Below, one piece after another: positions 13,001-24,745 of a DNA stretch of 64,000 bases; the stretch's first letter is position 1; each line of letters begins with the position of its first letter. Under the pieces are notes generated by a model, which worked only from the letters and a program-made list of their open reading frames with translations, made no database searches and was not told the DNA's origin. Origin of the DNA: Lycocorax pyrrhopterus obiensis. Taxonomy: Eukaryota; Chordata; Aves; Passeriformes; Paradisaeidae. The stretch spans positions 434,001 to 498,000 of the forward strand of contig JACSVZ010000042.1 in NCBI GenBank assembly GCA_014706295.1. The letters are read 5' to 3'. The translations under genes were made by a program, and so were the position numbers.

Positions 13001-16000
13001 AGGTTAAATTCGGAGCCTGTGAAGATGCCAGGCCAGTGTTAACCCCATGGTGCCAAAATAACTCAGTACAAGACAGCTCATCCTGTTTATCTGGCTGGTT
13101 AACAAACAATAGATAATAAATGAGCTTTCTGGGGGTGAGGTGCCCTGGTACCCCCATGCTTGAGCTGTTCTGAGGAGCTCTGGGCAGTGCTGGCAGTGGC
13201 TCTGGGCAGGCTGGACAATGTGCTCTCCTCTCTTCCAGTTTGGCTGGACCCATGTGACGTTGCTGATTGTTGTTACCCAGTCACACCTCATCATCCACAA
13301 CCTGTTTGAAGGAATGATCTGGTGAGTTTGCTCTGCCTCCTGAGCTGCTTTGGTTTCTGCAGCCTGAAAAAGCTGTGTTTTCATAGCATGCCAGACTGGT
13401 TTGGGATGGAAGGGGCTTTAGTGATCATCCAGAGCCACCCCCTGCCATGGGACACCTTCTGCTATCCCACCTTGCTCCAAGCCCCGTCCAGCCTGGCCTT
13501 GGACACTTCCAGGGATGGGGAGTCCAGAACCTCTCTGGGCAACCTGTGCCAGGGTCTCACCACCATTACAGTAGGGTTAAATTCCTGATACCTAATTTTT
13601 TTATCTCAAAACTCAGTTTTGAGTTAAAACTTCTCTCACAAAAACAAATGGCCAAGGAGAAGGTGCTTCCTGTGAGGGACCAGCCTGTTCAGAACAGCAA
13701 AACACTGAGTGAGTCCTCAGAGACTTGGGACTTGCTTTGTGCCACTTCAGCATATAGGGAGATGTTGTAAAGGAGAATTTTGTAAACTTGCTGTGGGGTG
13801 CAAGGACCTTTCAGGTGGCATTGGGGCTGGGTGGGTGCTTTCTGCTGATACCCACAGCTGCCAGATGGCTGGGGAAGTGCTGCTCCTGTGGGGCTTCAGC
13901 ACTGAACGGCAGGAGGGGGCAGCTGCCACCTCAGTGCAGCTGCTGTGCACAGGGGAAGCCCTTTTGGTGGCCCTGCCAAAACCAGCAGGGCCAGGAATGA
14001 ATTCTGGCCACTTGAAGGCTGCACGTTCCTCAGTGTGTCACAGCCAGCCCGGAGCGCTCTGGGATCCTCCTGCTTACTGCCAAAATGCAGGAAATACTTC
14101 CACAGGAGGTCAGCAGGGGAAGAGTCCAACACCCTGCTGAGGGTGGCTAAGGAAAATGTGCTGCAAACAAGCCACTGTGGGCACACAACCTGCTTTTTAG
14201 TGCAGGGCACTGCAGAAACCCTCAGATTCGCCTCGGAGCTGCCCGTGGTTGTTCCCTGCACTGCACTGGAGGAGGGGACGTTGGTGTGGTGGCACTGCAA
14301 AGTGCCCTGTGGTGGCAGCTGCTCACTGAGCCCTGGAGTTGTGTGGTGATGGTTTGACCCTTGTCCCCTGCAGGTTCATTGTCCCCATCTCCTGTGTGAT
14401 CTGCAATGACATCATGGCCTACATGTTCGGGTTCTTCTTCGGCCGCACGCCGCTCATCAAGGTTTGGGACACTTTGGGGGACAAAATGTCAACTTTGGCT
14501 CCTTTGGGTCTTAGTCCTGTGCTCCCCCAGCTCCGGCTTTGTGGCCTCTTATGGGTCTGAAGCAGTTCTCCAAATTAAACCTGGTGTGCATCTCAGTCTT
14601 TGAGGCTATAAAATTAAATTTAGGTTGGAAAGATCGAGTCCAGCCATGAATGAACCATTTCAGACCAAGGTGTTGGGGTCAGCTTCTGACCAAACTCATT
14701 TGTGGGTTGGTGGCAGCACTCTGTGTTGGCCTCAGCAGTTCACAAGTGGGGAAGGACTGCAGAGGTGTATTGCTAATCATCCCCTTCGCCCTCTCTCTGG
14801 CAGCTCTCCCCAAAGAAGACCTGGGAGGGTTTTATTGGAGGATTTTTTTCCACCGTTCTGTTTGGATTGCTGGTAAGTGGCCATCATGGCCATTCCTCCA
14901 CTGGAGTTTTCCCTTCATAGGGTCACAGTGTTCTGTTTGAAAAATGCAGTCAGGCTTGAATCTCTGTCAGATACTTCAGCTTTCCTTGCTGCCCAGGGTT
15001 TGAAGTGGTCCCTGGCTGTGTGCAGACACTGCTGATGGAGCCGAGTGCTGGAGGAAGTTTTTAGTCCCTGTTAAACTTGTGATGTGCTCATTACAATAAT
15101 TAACCATTTTCCCTCTGCTGCTGTTGGATGGTGCTGTGCATAATCTCAGGGGCTGTGTGGGGAATTCCACGCTCCTGGAGTGTTTTGCCCCGTTTTTATG
15201 TCCCTCTCTGTGGCTGATGTTGCTGTCCCTCCACCTCAGGGTGCAGCCTGCTCACTGCTCTTCCTCTGCCTTCAGCCAATTACTGCTGCTCAGGGGAGTG
15301 ATCTCCTTAATGAAGCTGGGAGTGCGGTTCCCTCCTCCCTCATCTCCTTGCATGGCCTCTCCCCTTGAGAAATCCCTGAGGAAAACACTGATCCTGTTTC
15401 CTTTGTCTCTTTTTCCTGGAGCTGTCCTACGTGATGTCTGGGTACCGCTGCTTCACCTGCCCCGTGGAGTTCAACAACGACACCAACAGCTTCACCGTGG
15501 ACTGCGAGCCCTCCGAGCTGTTCCAGCTGCAGGAGTACAACATCCCCGTGGTGCTGCAGTCTGTGGTGGGCTGGGTACGACCCTCTCTGCTCCCTGGGTC
15601 TCATTTAGTGGGGCAGGACCACTAAGGAAAGAGCAGGGCTGTGTTTCGACGGGAAGGAACGTGACAAAGGTGCAGCCAGAAAAAAGGGGGATGTGGTGGT
15701 GCCTGTTGTTGATTGAGACACCGAAGGAATTATCCCAAGTTTGGTGGGACGTTAACCCACGTGAAAACCAACTGAGCTAAAGCCTGGGGGGCAGAGAAGG
15801 AGGGGCAGGCAGTGCTGTTCTCACTGGAAACCCCCCTGTGCTGTTTGTCCTGCAGAAGACAGTGCGGATGTACCCCTTCCAAATCCACAGCATCGCCCTC
15901 TCCACCTTTGCCTCCCTCATCGGGCCCTTCGGAGGCTTCTTTGCCAGTGGCTTCAAGAGGGCCTTCAAAATCAAGGTGAGGATGGAGAAAGTCATGGACA

Positions 16001-17378
16001 TTTTGGGGAGGAAACACGCAGTGGGTGCTGCCACTCAATGCAGTCCCGGAGCTCCGAGGGAAGGGAGGGGAGGGGAGGTTTGTTCAGTCACAGATAAAAT
16101 GTTGGAGCAGGATCTGGGGTTTTTTTTGACCAAAAGGAAAGAGACCTTAAGGTTTTAACCGTGATATTCTAAACCCTGCTGTGGTGCAGGTAGAGGAAGG
16201 AAGATCCAGCCAGGAAATTTTGCAATCTGAGGTTTCCCTTGATGTCTTGCAGGCTGGTTTTACATATAAACAGCCTGTGCTCAGTTAAGATGCCTTGAAA
16301 GGCAAGGCAGGGTGGCAGCAGATAAACATTTGCCTTCCCTGACCTTTGAGTAACAGAGCTGAGTTGAGCCTCGCTGCCCCTCAGGCACCAGCAGCATCCA
16401 AAAGCAGGGAGACGTGAAACAAAATGTTTCCTTGGTCTGACTTTGCCTTCTGGGAAGAACTGGAGCAGGGGGCGAGTGCGGTGTGTGTGGGGGCACAAAA
16501 GCAGGCACAGGTCCTGGGGAGTGCTCAGTGAATCCCTCTGCTCCCACAGGACTTTGCCAACACCATCCCGGGGCACGGGGGGATCATGGATCGCTTCGAC
16601 TGCCAGTACCTGATGGCCACCTTTGTCAACGTGTACATCGCCAGCTTCATCAGGTGCGTGTGCCCTGCTGGGCTGGGGGCTTCCTGTCGCTCCCAGGGCT
16701 GGGAATCAGCAGCAGCTGTGCTCCCTGATAGATGTAACAGCTGAAAATACAACACAGAGGAAACGGGGCTTGGGGAGGGGAAGGATCTTTAGCAGAGCTG
16801 GAAACACAACCCTCACTTCCCATGGGCTGTTGTTCCAGTCCCACTGAAACTCCTCCGTGTTCCTTCTGGGAATCTTGGACAGGTTTCTAGAGCCAAACGA
16901 GCAGGAAAATCTAATTTTGCAGCACTGACAAGCATTCTGTAACCAAGCACAGAGGAAAAAGCCTGTGGGTACATAAAGGATGTGCTGGGGGAGCTGAGGA
17001 ACTGCCTGCATGTGGCTGCTTTGAATTCTGAGGGGCAGCACCTGCTGATAAGATGCACAGTCCTCTTCAGATAGATTGGGTTTGGGGTGTTACAGCCTCC
17101 TGTGCCTTTTGAGTCCATTTCCACATCCCAGATGGAGTTGGGCTCCCAGGGTGGACCCGGGGAAGGACGACACAGCAATGAATGTCAGCCCATTATTCTG
17201 ATTGAATTGCACTTGATGCCCGTTGCTGACGATGCTTTTGTGTTGCAGAGGCCCCAACCCAAGCAAACTGATCCAGCAGTTCCTGACCCTGAGGCCAGAC
17301 CAGCAGCTCCACATCTTCAACACGCTCAAAGCACACCTGGTGGACAGGGGAATTTTGGGGAGCCTGGAGGATGCATAG
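9923..17378 (+). CDS. CDS2: CDS2, phosphatidate cytidylyltransferase 2 (CDP-diacylglycerol synthase 2), 5'-partial
   Basis: This integral ER membrane enzyme condenses phosphatidic acid with CTP to CDP-diacylglycerol, the precursor of phosphatidylinositol. Twelve exons join in one continuous phase to give 427 residues plus stop; human CDS2 has 445, so only a first exon of about 19 residues is missing, upstream of the window. The acidic N-terminal stretch [10 protein letters not shown] and the sequence [12 protein letters not shown] match CDS2 better than CDS1 (known from the family). About eight hydrophobic segments follow. The CDP-alcohol synthase signature S-x-F-K-R...K-D...P-x-H-G-G-x-x-D-R-x-D is intact at visible residues 341-367, split over exons 11 and 12. 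All introns are GT-AG. The C-terminal tail ILGSLEDA differs from the mammalian ending. Introns are mostly 0.3-1.3 kb and hold only CR1 fragments. Confidence 0.95.
10929..11025 (+). CDS. CDS2: CDS2 exon 3
   Basis: Completes the Arg codon, then encodes [12 protein letters not shown] and the first membrane segment ([14 protein letters not shown]). Donor GTAAGT at 11026. Confidence 0.95.
11394..11491 (+). CDS. CDS2: CDS2 exon 4
   Basis: Encodes [20 protein letters not shown] through RTLSW. Donor GTGAGT splits the Trp codon. Confidence 0.95.
11624..11909 (-). mobile_element. CR1 LINE fragment
   Basis: Near-complete reverse copy of the CR1 3' region, from AATCACAGAATCCCAGG to CTTGTCCTGTCACTACAT. 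Located in CDS2 intron 4. Confidence 0.92.
12331..12470 (+). CDS. CDS2: CDS2 exon 5
   Basis: Encodes [20 protein letters not shown] through [10 protein letters not shown], two further hydrophobic stretches around a QREEPLR loop. Ends one base into a Gly codon before GTGGGC. Confidence 0.95.
12849..12907 (+). CDS. CDS2: CDS2 exon 6
   Basis: Short 59-nt exon encoding [19 protein letters not shown]; donor GTGAGC. Phase matches both neighbours. Confidence 0.94.
13239..13321 (+). CDS. CDS2: CDS2 exon 7
   Basis: Encodes [20 protein letters not shown] through EGMI and two bases of a Trp codon; acceptor TTCCAG, donor GTGAGT. Confidence 0.95.
13382..13592 (-). mobile_element. CR1 LINE fragment
   Basis: Reverse CR1 3' end with GGTTTGGGATGGAAGGGGC, CCTGCCATGG, CCAAGCCCCGTCCAGCCTGG and CCAGGGATGGGG blocks. 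In CDS2 intron 7. Confidence 0.9.
14374..14461 (+). CDS. CDS2: CDS2 exon 8
   Basis: Encodes [20 protein letters not shown] through RTPLIK, a membrane segment carrying the strongly conserved CND motif. Confidence 0.95.
14611..14650 (-). mobile_element. Short CR1-like remnant
   Basis: TTTAGGTTGGAAAGATCGAG followed by TCCAGCC resembles the reverse 3' end of another CR1 subfamily. Very short, so uncertain. Confidence 0.4.
14804..14872 (+). CDS. CDS2: CDS2 exon 9
   Basis: Encodes [13 protein letters not shown] and the following hydrophobic [10 protein letters not shown]; 23 whole codons, donor GTAAGT. Confidence 0.95.
15422..15574 (+). CDS. CDS2: CDS2 exon 10
   Basis: Encodes [20 protein letters not shown] through LQSVVGW, the luminal or loop region that differs most between CDS1 and CDS2; 51 whole codons. 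The NDTN motif matches CDS2. Confidence 0.95.
15856..15975 (+). CDS. CDS2: CDS2 exon 11
   Basis: Encodes [20 protein letters not shown] through GFKRAFKIK, including the first half of the cytidylyltransferase signature; 40 whole codons. Confidence 0.96.
16550..16653 (+). CDS. CDS2: CDS2 exon 12
   Basis: Encodes [20 protein letters not shown], the catalytic second half of the signature (metal-binding Asp residues), then [15 protein letters not shown]. Splits an Arg codon at GTGCGT. Confidence 0.96.
17249..17378 (+). CDS. CDS2: CDS2 exon 13 (terminal coding exon)
   Basis: Encodes [20 protein letters not shown] through the cytosolic C-terminus ending LGSLEDA, stop TAG at 17376-17378. Confidence 0.95.
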
Positions 17379-18862
17379 ACAGGAGGTGGTTGAACAGGAC
17401 TGAAAACAGACAGGCCTCCTCCAGGGAATTCCTGGCTTGCCTGATTTAAGACAATAACAAGGCCTCATTTCACTGTAACTTTTCTTCCTTTCTTGGTAAA
17501 TGTTTGCATTTGTGGTTTTTTTTTTTTTTAAATAATATATTTATAGAGCTTTGGTTCAAATGAGCAAATCCTGGGTTTGTAGCTGAGAAGGAGTTAAGGC
17601 TTGGAAGGAGTGTTGGGTGGAGCAGGAGGGTGGGATTGTCCTGGTGGACTCTTCTGAACCTTTGGGGTGTGTGGGCAGAGCTGAGCTTTCCCTGTGAGTG
17701 GGTTTTGCAGGGAATGCAGAGCCTGGCAGGGAAGGGGAGGCTGTGCCCTGCCCTGGCCCTCGTGCTCAGGGTGGCAGCTCTGGGGACCATCCTCCTCTCC
17801 AGGGACAACTGGGCGTGCAGTGGGAATTGTCCCAGCAGTTTATGCCTGTGGGAATCTCCTTGCACAAGGCATTTGGAAGAGGATCTTGTACTAACCCAGC
17901 CCTGTTCCCTCTGCCCAGCCCTGCACCTGCAGCTGCTCTCACCTGCTGCTTTTGCAGTGCCTCTCACATTCCCTCCCTTCAGGGCTGATATTTTGGCAAA
18001 TCAGATTTTTGTAACCAATTAAACCAGAAACAGAATGGGGCCGAGGAGTCAAGAAAGTGGCAGCTGTGTGTGGGAATGTGGGAGGTTCAGATTGCTTCAA
18101 AACTGATTGAAGGAAATAAGTTTTAAAGAACGTTGAAGTTTCACTGAGCAATTCCTGCCAAGTGAGAACAACTTTTAAATACCTTGGTTTGTTTTGCCCC
18201 ATTAAATAACCTGTAAGAACCACACGTCTTCATTTCTCCAAGGTTGGAAACCCCACACTGGGCTGTTTGAAGTAACCTGGGGAGCAGTTTCCAGCCAGTT
18301 TCGTTGCTGGGTGGGCTCCAGCTGCAGCTGGGGGTTTTGTTTTCTTTCAGGGATCATGTCTGTTCGTTACTTGAGTTGTAGAAGTCGTGCTGCTGAGTTT
18401 ACCACGGTCTGTGTTGCATTTCAGTCTGGGTTCATTTCTCTGCATTTTCTGTCCTGCTTCCCTTACTGAATCTTGTCAGAAATAGTTTGTACTTTATAGC
18501 TGCAAGTTCTACCGAAGTACTTTCCTTTATTTTGTCATACTTTTTTATTATTTAAAAATGAGAGCCCTAAAGATTGTAAAACTTTCCTTTTTTTTTTTTT
18601 TTGTGATCAGATAGTGAAAATATCCCCATTTCCACCTCATGCAGTGTTCCCAAACACAAGGTGACTCTGATTTTCCTTCTTTCCATAGTTTGTGCATGGG
18701 AGAGAGAAACTTTACCTGATTTTAACCTGGGGAAGGAGTGACAGGGAGAGCTCACACAGGAGTACCTTGGTGTTTTCAAGCAGTTGCTGCCATAAACCTT
18801 TAGCCACAGACCCCCCCACATGAGACCTGCACCTGCTGCGAGCTGGCTTGGCATCGACAGAA

Positions 18863-18868
18863 AATAAA
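18863..18868 (+). terminator. CDS2: Possible proximal polyadenylation signal of CDS2
   Basis: AATAAA about 1.5 kb after the stop, followed within 35 bases by a short T-run. It could produce a short 3'UTR isoform; use is unproven. Confidence 0.35.
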
Positions 18869-19779
18869 CCACCTGCAAATACCCCAAATTCAGAGTTTTT
18901 ACTCCATATTCTGCTTCTGCCACTGCTTTGGTTTACCCTGAGCGTGCCAGAGGGATCGTGTGTGTGTAAATACCTGGAGCAGGTCCCAGCCTCCCCCCTG
19001 CATTTCTGTGGGACTGTGGTGGGCTCTGCTTTGTCTCCCTGAACAGGAGGCGCAGGGCAGAAGTTCGGACTCCAAGTGCAGGTGTTTGATGGAAAGCACA
19101 GGCTGCAGAGAAGGCTCTGGTTTCATGAAGTATTCTCAGTCGGTGCTGGCAAAATTCTGCACTGAGCCAGGTCAGGGTTGAGTTTGGGGTTCACACAGAT
19201 TTTCCTGGTTGTGGAGCTTGAACTGGGCAGGGGTTTATTTTCTGTCAACGGAACAAATATTGGTGCAAGCCCCTGATACAGAAACTGCAGAGGAGAATGG
19301 AGGTGCTTCCCTGGCTTTGCCCAGGGACAGTGTTTGGGCTGTTTTGTGAGGGTTTGCCTGAGTTCCACGGGGCAAAGTGAGGCCCCTGCCAGGAGCAGCT
19401 GTGGGAGTGCCAGGGTTTGGTTTGCCCTGGGGGGCTGGACCAGCTGGATTCTCCTTGCCCATTGCCAAAATCCCTTGTCGTGGCTGTTGGGTCACAGGCA
19501 GAAGTGATAGTGTTGATAAATATTACAAAGGTGTGCTCTGTTCATAGTGAGACATTTCTCTGGTGGGTCTTTAGTCTCCTGCTCGTCTGCTTTAAACCTT
19601 TCGTTCCTCCTCTGGTGTAATCAGCGGGGCGAAGCTTTGCTGCAGGCCCTGGTTTGGGGCAGATCTGGCCCTTTCCCGAGGGTGTAAATGCTGGATGTGG
19701 GCACTGGAGGGCAAAGCAGTTCCACGGAGTGGCTGCGAGAGGAGCAGCAGCAGCAGCTGCTCTGCCTGTGGGTGGCTCC

Positions 19780-19816
19780 CCCGATCAGAAATTCCCGATC
19801 AGAAATTCCCGATCAG
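19780..19816. repeat. Tandem repeat, 15-bp period
   Basis: CCCGATCAGAAATTC is repeated two and a half times inside the inferred CDS2 3'UTR. Confidence 0.85.
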
Positions 19817-20029
19817 CTTTATTCCTGCTTCCTCCTGGAAGGGTGGGCTTCCAAACCTGGGCTGCTGCCCACGGGGAAAGCTGCCTGGGAAGGGTTTTCC
19901 TGCATGGAAGTTCCTTAAAGGGAGCGGGAACGGTGGATCCCCGGAGGAGGGAGAGAAGGAGGGAGGTGGGGATTGTTGGGATTATTTACAAGTTGTGCAG
20001 CTGAACTCACAGGAGCGGGAGTTGGACCC

Positions 20030-20160
20030 TGGGTTTGGGTTGGAGGGGGTCTGAAGTCTGGTCCCAGCTCCCTTGCCACGGGCAGGAATCTCTCACTAGG
20101 CCGGGCTGCTCCGAGCCCATCCAGCCCGATCCCGAGCACTGCCAGGGATGGGGAGCCGGT
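20030..20160 (-). mobile_element. Diverged CR1 remnant in CDS2 3'UTR
   Basis: GGGTTTGGGTTGGAGGGGGT, TTGCCACGGGCAGG, TCTCACTAGG, GCTGCTCCGAGCCCATCC and CTGCCAGGGATGGGG fall in the order of a reverse CR1 3' end but with many changes, indicating an old insertion. Confidence 0.7.
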
Positions 20161-21356
20161 AACTCCCTGAGCAAAGATGAAAAGCTGCTGTTCCTGAGGG
20201 AGTTTCTGAGGGAGGAGCTGATGCCGAGGGATGTGCAGCAGCACTCGTGGCCCTGCAGGACCTCGGTGGTGCTGCAGCTCTCGGGAATTTCGGTGTGCAG
20301 GGGCCGGAATGGCCCCAGGGATGGTGGGTGAGGAGAGAGGTGGGGAAGTTCTGATGCTGAGCTCAGCGTGGCACAATCGTTCTGGTTCACAGCGGCTCCA
20401 GCAGCAGGAAGCTCCAAAGGGAAGAGCAGAGCAGCAGGGGGAGGTGGTGCCAGCTGGGACTCGTGTGTGTGGGCCGGGAGGAAGGGACAGGAGGGATTCG
20501 GTCAGTGTGGAGGTCACAGGCTGGTGTGGGAGCCACCTCTGCACCAGGGTCACTGCACAGGCAGCCACGGACGTGGGAGTGTCCGCAGGGAAGCTGCTGT
20601 GGGGTGGTGTGAGGGGCTGGCAGTGCTGGGCAGGGCTCTGGGCACCCCCAGCGTTTGTTTTTTAGGGGCTGGTTGGGTTTGGACGCGGGTTTGATGCACA
20701 GCTGGGCTGGGCCTGTGGACACCTCGGTGGGAATTGGTTTTTCCCTGCCTAGCTGTAGCCCAGCTGGGTTTGCAGGGGGGAGGCAGGGCCAGCCCTGCTC
20801 AGGGAAGCACCAGGCCGGGGTTCATCAGACGTTCCCTGGGTTAGGGGCTGAGCTGAAGGCGCAGCTCTTGTGTGGCTCACAGAGCTGGGGATCCTGCAGC
20901 ATCACCCACAGCTTGGCCCCACGCTGTGGAACCCCAGTGTCACATCCCAGGGAATGTCTCCTGTGTGTGCAGTGAGCCCCCCCAGCCTGGCTGTGGTGGG
21001 GTCCTGCCCTCTCTCCCTTCCCCCTGTGCGTGGTGGGAGCAGGGCAGGGCTGGGTGGGCACATCCAGCCCCTCCTGGGGACAGCCCAGTCCCAAAAGCGT
21101 CGCATGGAAGCTCCCATGGCCCCTCCCTCGGTGCCCAGCCCCGGGCTGGCAGCTCTGTACTCCTGTAATCCCTGTGTAATCCCTGATCTCCAGCCCTGGC
21201 CTGCTCCCACCACCGGCTTCTTTCTCTGTGCATTGCTCCTTTGATTCCGGTTTTAGCTACACACGTAGAGTTGCCTTTCTTTGACCGAATGTTCGAATGT
21301 GAAATATTGTATATTTTAAAGTATTTACCCTATTTATATACTGTATGTTACTGTTA

Positions 21357-21362
21357 AATAAA
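21357..21362 (+). terminator. CDS2: Distal polyadenylation signal of CDS2
   Basis: AATAAA in an AT-rich run, with cleavage expected about 15-25 bases downstream near 21380. The next 3 kb looks intergenic, supporting this as the gene end. Confidence 0.65.
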
Positions 21363-22485
21363 TATAAATTCCATTACCTGTAGAGGAGTTTTCATTCAGC
21401 GCTGTGGGACGCTCAAAACTTTCCGTGCTCCACAGGGCAGCTCCCTCCGGGTGTTACAAACTCACACTCCCTCATCCCTTGCCCCGTAGCTCTCCTTCCT
21501 CAGGGATTTTCCCCAGAGCAGACCTGGCTGCGGCAAGGACATGGGTGGGACCATCCATGTCCTGCATGAACAGCCCCATTCCCAGTGGGATTTTTGGTGA
21601 CCCAGGGGTTGGATCATCCAGGCTCATCTTGATCAACGATGGGGGAAGTGTTGCCCCTGCTCCCCGTGCAAAATCAGCTTGTTTTACCTGAGGATTTCAC
21701 TGGGAATGTGAAAAATCGTTGGGAGTTCCACTTACCATAAGTTATTCCTTCATTTCAGCCCTTTCCCCTGCCTTGCCTGGGGTCAGGAGGGCAGAATCCT
21801 CTGTTTACCCAGGAAAACGCTATTTTTAGCTCTGGTGTTATTTTGTCTGTTTTTGACTTATCAGCTAAGCCAAAGCAGCCCCTCAGCAGCCTCTCAGGGC
21901 TTCCTGTCACTGCGTGGGCACTTGCACACAACTTCAGCCTCCAGCAGCAGCAGCAGCAGCAGAGCTCGACTCCCTCTCGATGGGATCCCTGCGAGGTGGC
22001 TCCAAAGCCCAGCTCCCACATTCCAACCGCTGCTCCCAGTCCAGCAGGGCATTGCTGGGCAGCACTAGGCAGTGTCCAGCAACTTGTGAAGCAGCTCGAG
22101 GGCTGAGCAATCCTTTGGTGTTAAATCTGTCAGAAAAGGGACTCTGGAGTCCTCCGGCAGCCGTGGAGCTGCGGCACCGGGGCCGTGGGTGACAATGCCA
22201 GGCAGAGCTGATGGCACAGCCCAGCCCAGTGCCAGCCCTTCAGCTGCAGCTCCCCCCTGCTTCCCCCCCATCCTGAGCCAGTTTAATTCAGTCAAACATG
22301 GAAAACTGCAAATTCCCACTGGGAATCCTGGTGCCCGCTGTGCTCCAGCCCCAGACAGACAGCGAGCCCCACGCCAGGGCTGCCCCCCTGTGACCTGCTG
22401 TCCATGAGATCCTGACGGAAGAGGGATGTAAAAACAAACAACTTTATGGGCTGAGATTTGCGTTTTTTAGGTCCTGCTGAGGCAT

Positions 22486-22722
22486 GGTAGGTTTAGATTG
22501 GATATTGGGAAGGAATTCCTGGCTGTGAAGGTGGGGAGGCCCTGGCACAGGGTGCCCAGAGAAGCTGGGGCTGCCCCTGGATCCCTGGAAGTGTCCAAGG
22601 CCAGGCTGGACAGGGCTTGGAGCAACCTGGGATAGTGGGAGGTGTCCCTGCCCATGGCAGGGGTGGCACTGGATGGGCTTTGAGGTCCCTCCCAACCCAA
22701 ACCAGTCTGGAATTCCATGGTT
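22486..22722 (+). mobile_element. CR1 LINE fragment
   Basis: Sense CR1 3' region: GGATATTGGGAAGGAATTCC, CAGGCTGGACAGGGCTTGGA, TGGCACTGGATGGGCTTTGA, ending near AATTCCATGGTTC. Confidence 0.92.
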
Positions 22723-23918
22723 CAGCCCAGGAACAGGCTGCCCTGAGGGGAGGCTAAGAAAAAATTCAATCTGGTGTTGTCCTTTCCCAAACCTGGAGAG
22801 GTCCCTGAGCAGGAGGTGGCTGAAGCAGCTCTGGGGTGCTCACAGGGGCAGTTTTGGGGTGCCAGGGAGGGCTGAGCTCTGTGGTGTGACCACAGCGTTG
22901 AGCTGAACTGCAGCGTTTTGGGCTCAAGCAGAGTTTCCGTTCTGGAGGAGGGGACAGGGCCGCGTGACATCCTGCCCGTGACAGTGCGGGTGGGAAAGGG
23001 CTGCTCCAGGCTGCCAGAGAGAACCAGGCTGAAGGGGAAAAGCATCACAATGTGTGAGCCCGTGGAGCTCCTTTAGCTGCCTGCAGATATTTCTGAGACT
23101 TAAAACTGGTGCTCAGTCCGGGGCTCACTCAGGGCCCTCTGCTCGGGGTACAGCAGAAATGGAGTCCATTGAGGAGTTTGGGGCCAGAGCAGAGTTTTGG
23201 GTTAATCTCGTCAGGCTGGGGGAACGTCCTGGACTGCTCTGCTGTGAAATTCCACGCCGTCACATTCTCTGGACTTCGGGCAGTGGAATCTGTGAGCTGG
23301 GGATCTCTGAGCTGGCTCCAGTCACTGCCCAAAGCAGCGGAGTTGTTTTTCAGCTGCGATTAACCCAGATCAGCCCAGCGAGCTCCACCCTGGCCGTGCT
23401 GTGACCAAGCACCCAGCGCAGGCTCCAGCTCCTTCCTCTCCTCAGTTTGTGTTACAACACTAAAAACAAATCCCCCTTGCAGGTGGCTCAGTGGCTCCTG
23501 GGCACAATGCTGGGCTGGGAATCACAACAGGAACCAGTGGCCACGTCCTTGTTCATCCCCCTGTGCTTCCCCTGCCGCTGTTCCTGCTTCTGCTCGGGGC
23601 AACTTCCCTCTTCACGAGGCCTGGGCTTTCCCAGTGTGGGGGGGGACGGGGGCTGGAGCCTCCAGCAGGCCTTGGGGGGACCCTGCCATGGCTGGGAGCC
23701 CCCTCCCTGCTCCTGGGGGTGTTTGTAACAGCCCTGCCCCGATCCTCCTGCGCCTCGAGAGCTGCAGCTGGGCCCAGCCCCAGCCCAGGCTGCTCTGGGC
23801 ACGCACAGCCCGTTCTGGGGTGGAAAACCAGCACAAACCAGGATGCACTCGCTGTTGTGAGCAGGGATTTTGCTCGATCCACTGCTCCTGGTGGGCTCTG
23901 TGTCCACACCCCACATTT

Positions 23919-24079
23919 GCCCAGAGAAGCTGTGGCTGCCCCATCCCTGGCAGTGCCCAAGGCCATGCTGGACGGGGCTTGGAGCAGCCTGGGACAGTGG
24001 GAGGTGTCCCTGCCATGGCAGGGGTGGCACTGGATGGGCTTTAAGGTGCCTCCCAATCCAAACCATTCCATGCTTCTAA
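23919..24079 (+). mobile_element. CR1 LINE fragment
   Basis: Sense CR1 3' end starting GCCCAGAGAAGCTGTGGC and ending AACCATTCCATGCTTCT; 5' truncated. Confidence 0.9.
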
Positions 24080-24289
24080 GATCCCTTGGTCCTCACTGCT
24101 CCAATCTCCATGGCCTTTCCTCCAGGAGCTGCCTCATTTCATCCCCATTTGGCTTTTACTGCTGTAAAAACCTTCAATCAGGCGTGGGCACCCCTCAGCA
24201 ATTAACAGGAGAAATCAAAGACCCCGGTGCCATCAGGGGATGCACCAGGACGGGCACAGACATCACCCTGAGCTCCGCTCTGCCCCTGA

Positions 24290-24745
24290 GCAGAACATTC
24301 CCCGGAGCTCCGAGCGGGGCTGTTGTCCTGTTCCTCCTCGGAGCAGTTTTCAGAGCAGCAGGAGGACACCGGGAGTTTCTGACACCACTTCCTCAAATGC
24401 ACCGAGCGAGGCGCGGGGAGCGGCCCCGGGCTGGGCCGGGTCCCGTCAGCCAGGGCAGGGGGCAAGGAGGGGAGCAAAGCCGGCATCACCTGAGAGCATC
24501 GCTGGGGAAGCCAGGCCAGAGCTTCGCAGGAAAGCAGGGCAGGAAAGTACTTTTATGGGGTGGCTCACAGCTGCTCTCGGAGGCAGGAAGTTCGCTGGCA
24601 AATCAGCCCTCGCCGAGCTGCTGCTCCTCGCGGGGGGACGGACCCCGGGCGCGGGATCCCCGCGGGACTTGGTTCCAGCCCATCTCCTAAGCAAGCTCAC
24701 CTTGGAAAAAAAAACCAAAAAACCAAAAGCCCTTCCTGATCCAAA
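24290..24745 (+). promoter_or_regulatory. ARHGAP25: ARHGAP25 5' region, CpG-rich, with ETS-type site
   Basis: The DNA before the first coding exon is rich in CG dinucleotides (about 24290-24665), unlike the flanks. AGGAAGTT at 24585-24592 matches the ETS/PU.1 core, which would suit the leukocyte expression of ARHGAP25. No canonical TATA box is evident. The transcription start is not determined. Confidence 0.45.

Larger units (their letters stand above)
17379..21385 (+). other. CDS2: CDS2 3'UTR
   Basis: No coding exon is recognisable for 4 kb after the stop. Human CDS2 also has a very long 3'UTR. The last 130 bases are AT-rich with AUUUA-type motifs and end at an AATAAA hexamer. An internal hexamer at 18863 could give a shorter isoform. 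A degraded CR1 piece lies within (20030-20160), and a 15-bp tandem repeat at 19780-19816. Extent is inferred, not shown by transcript evidence. Confidence 0.65.
21386..24400. other. Intergenic region CDS2-ARHGAP25
   Basis: No exon recognised. Holds two sense CR1 copies (22486, 23919) and a short CAG run near 21944-21961. Long open frames here lie in GC-rich or CR1 DNA and resemble no protein known to me. Confidence 0.65.

Noticed and set aside
23491..24690. 399-residue plus-strand open frame between CDS2 and ARHGAP25
   Set aside because: Passes through a CR1 copy and a CpG-rich promoter region; no recognisable domain.
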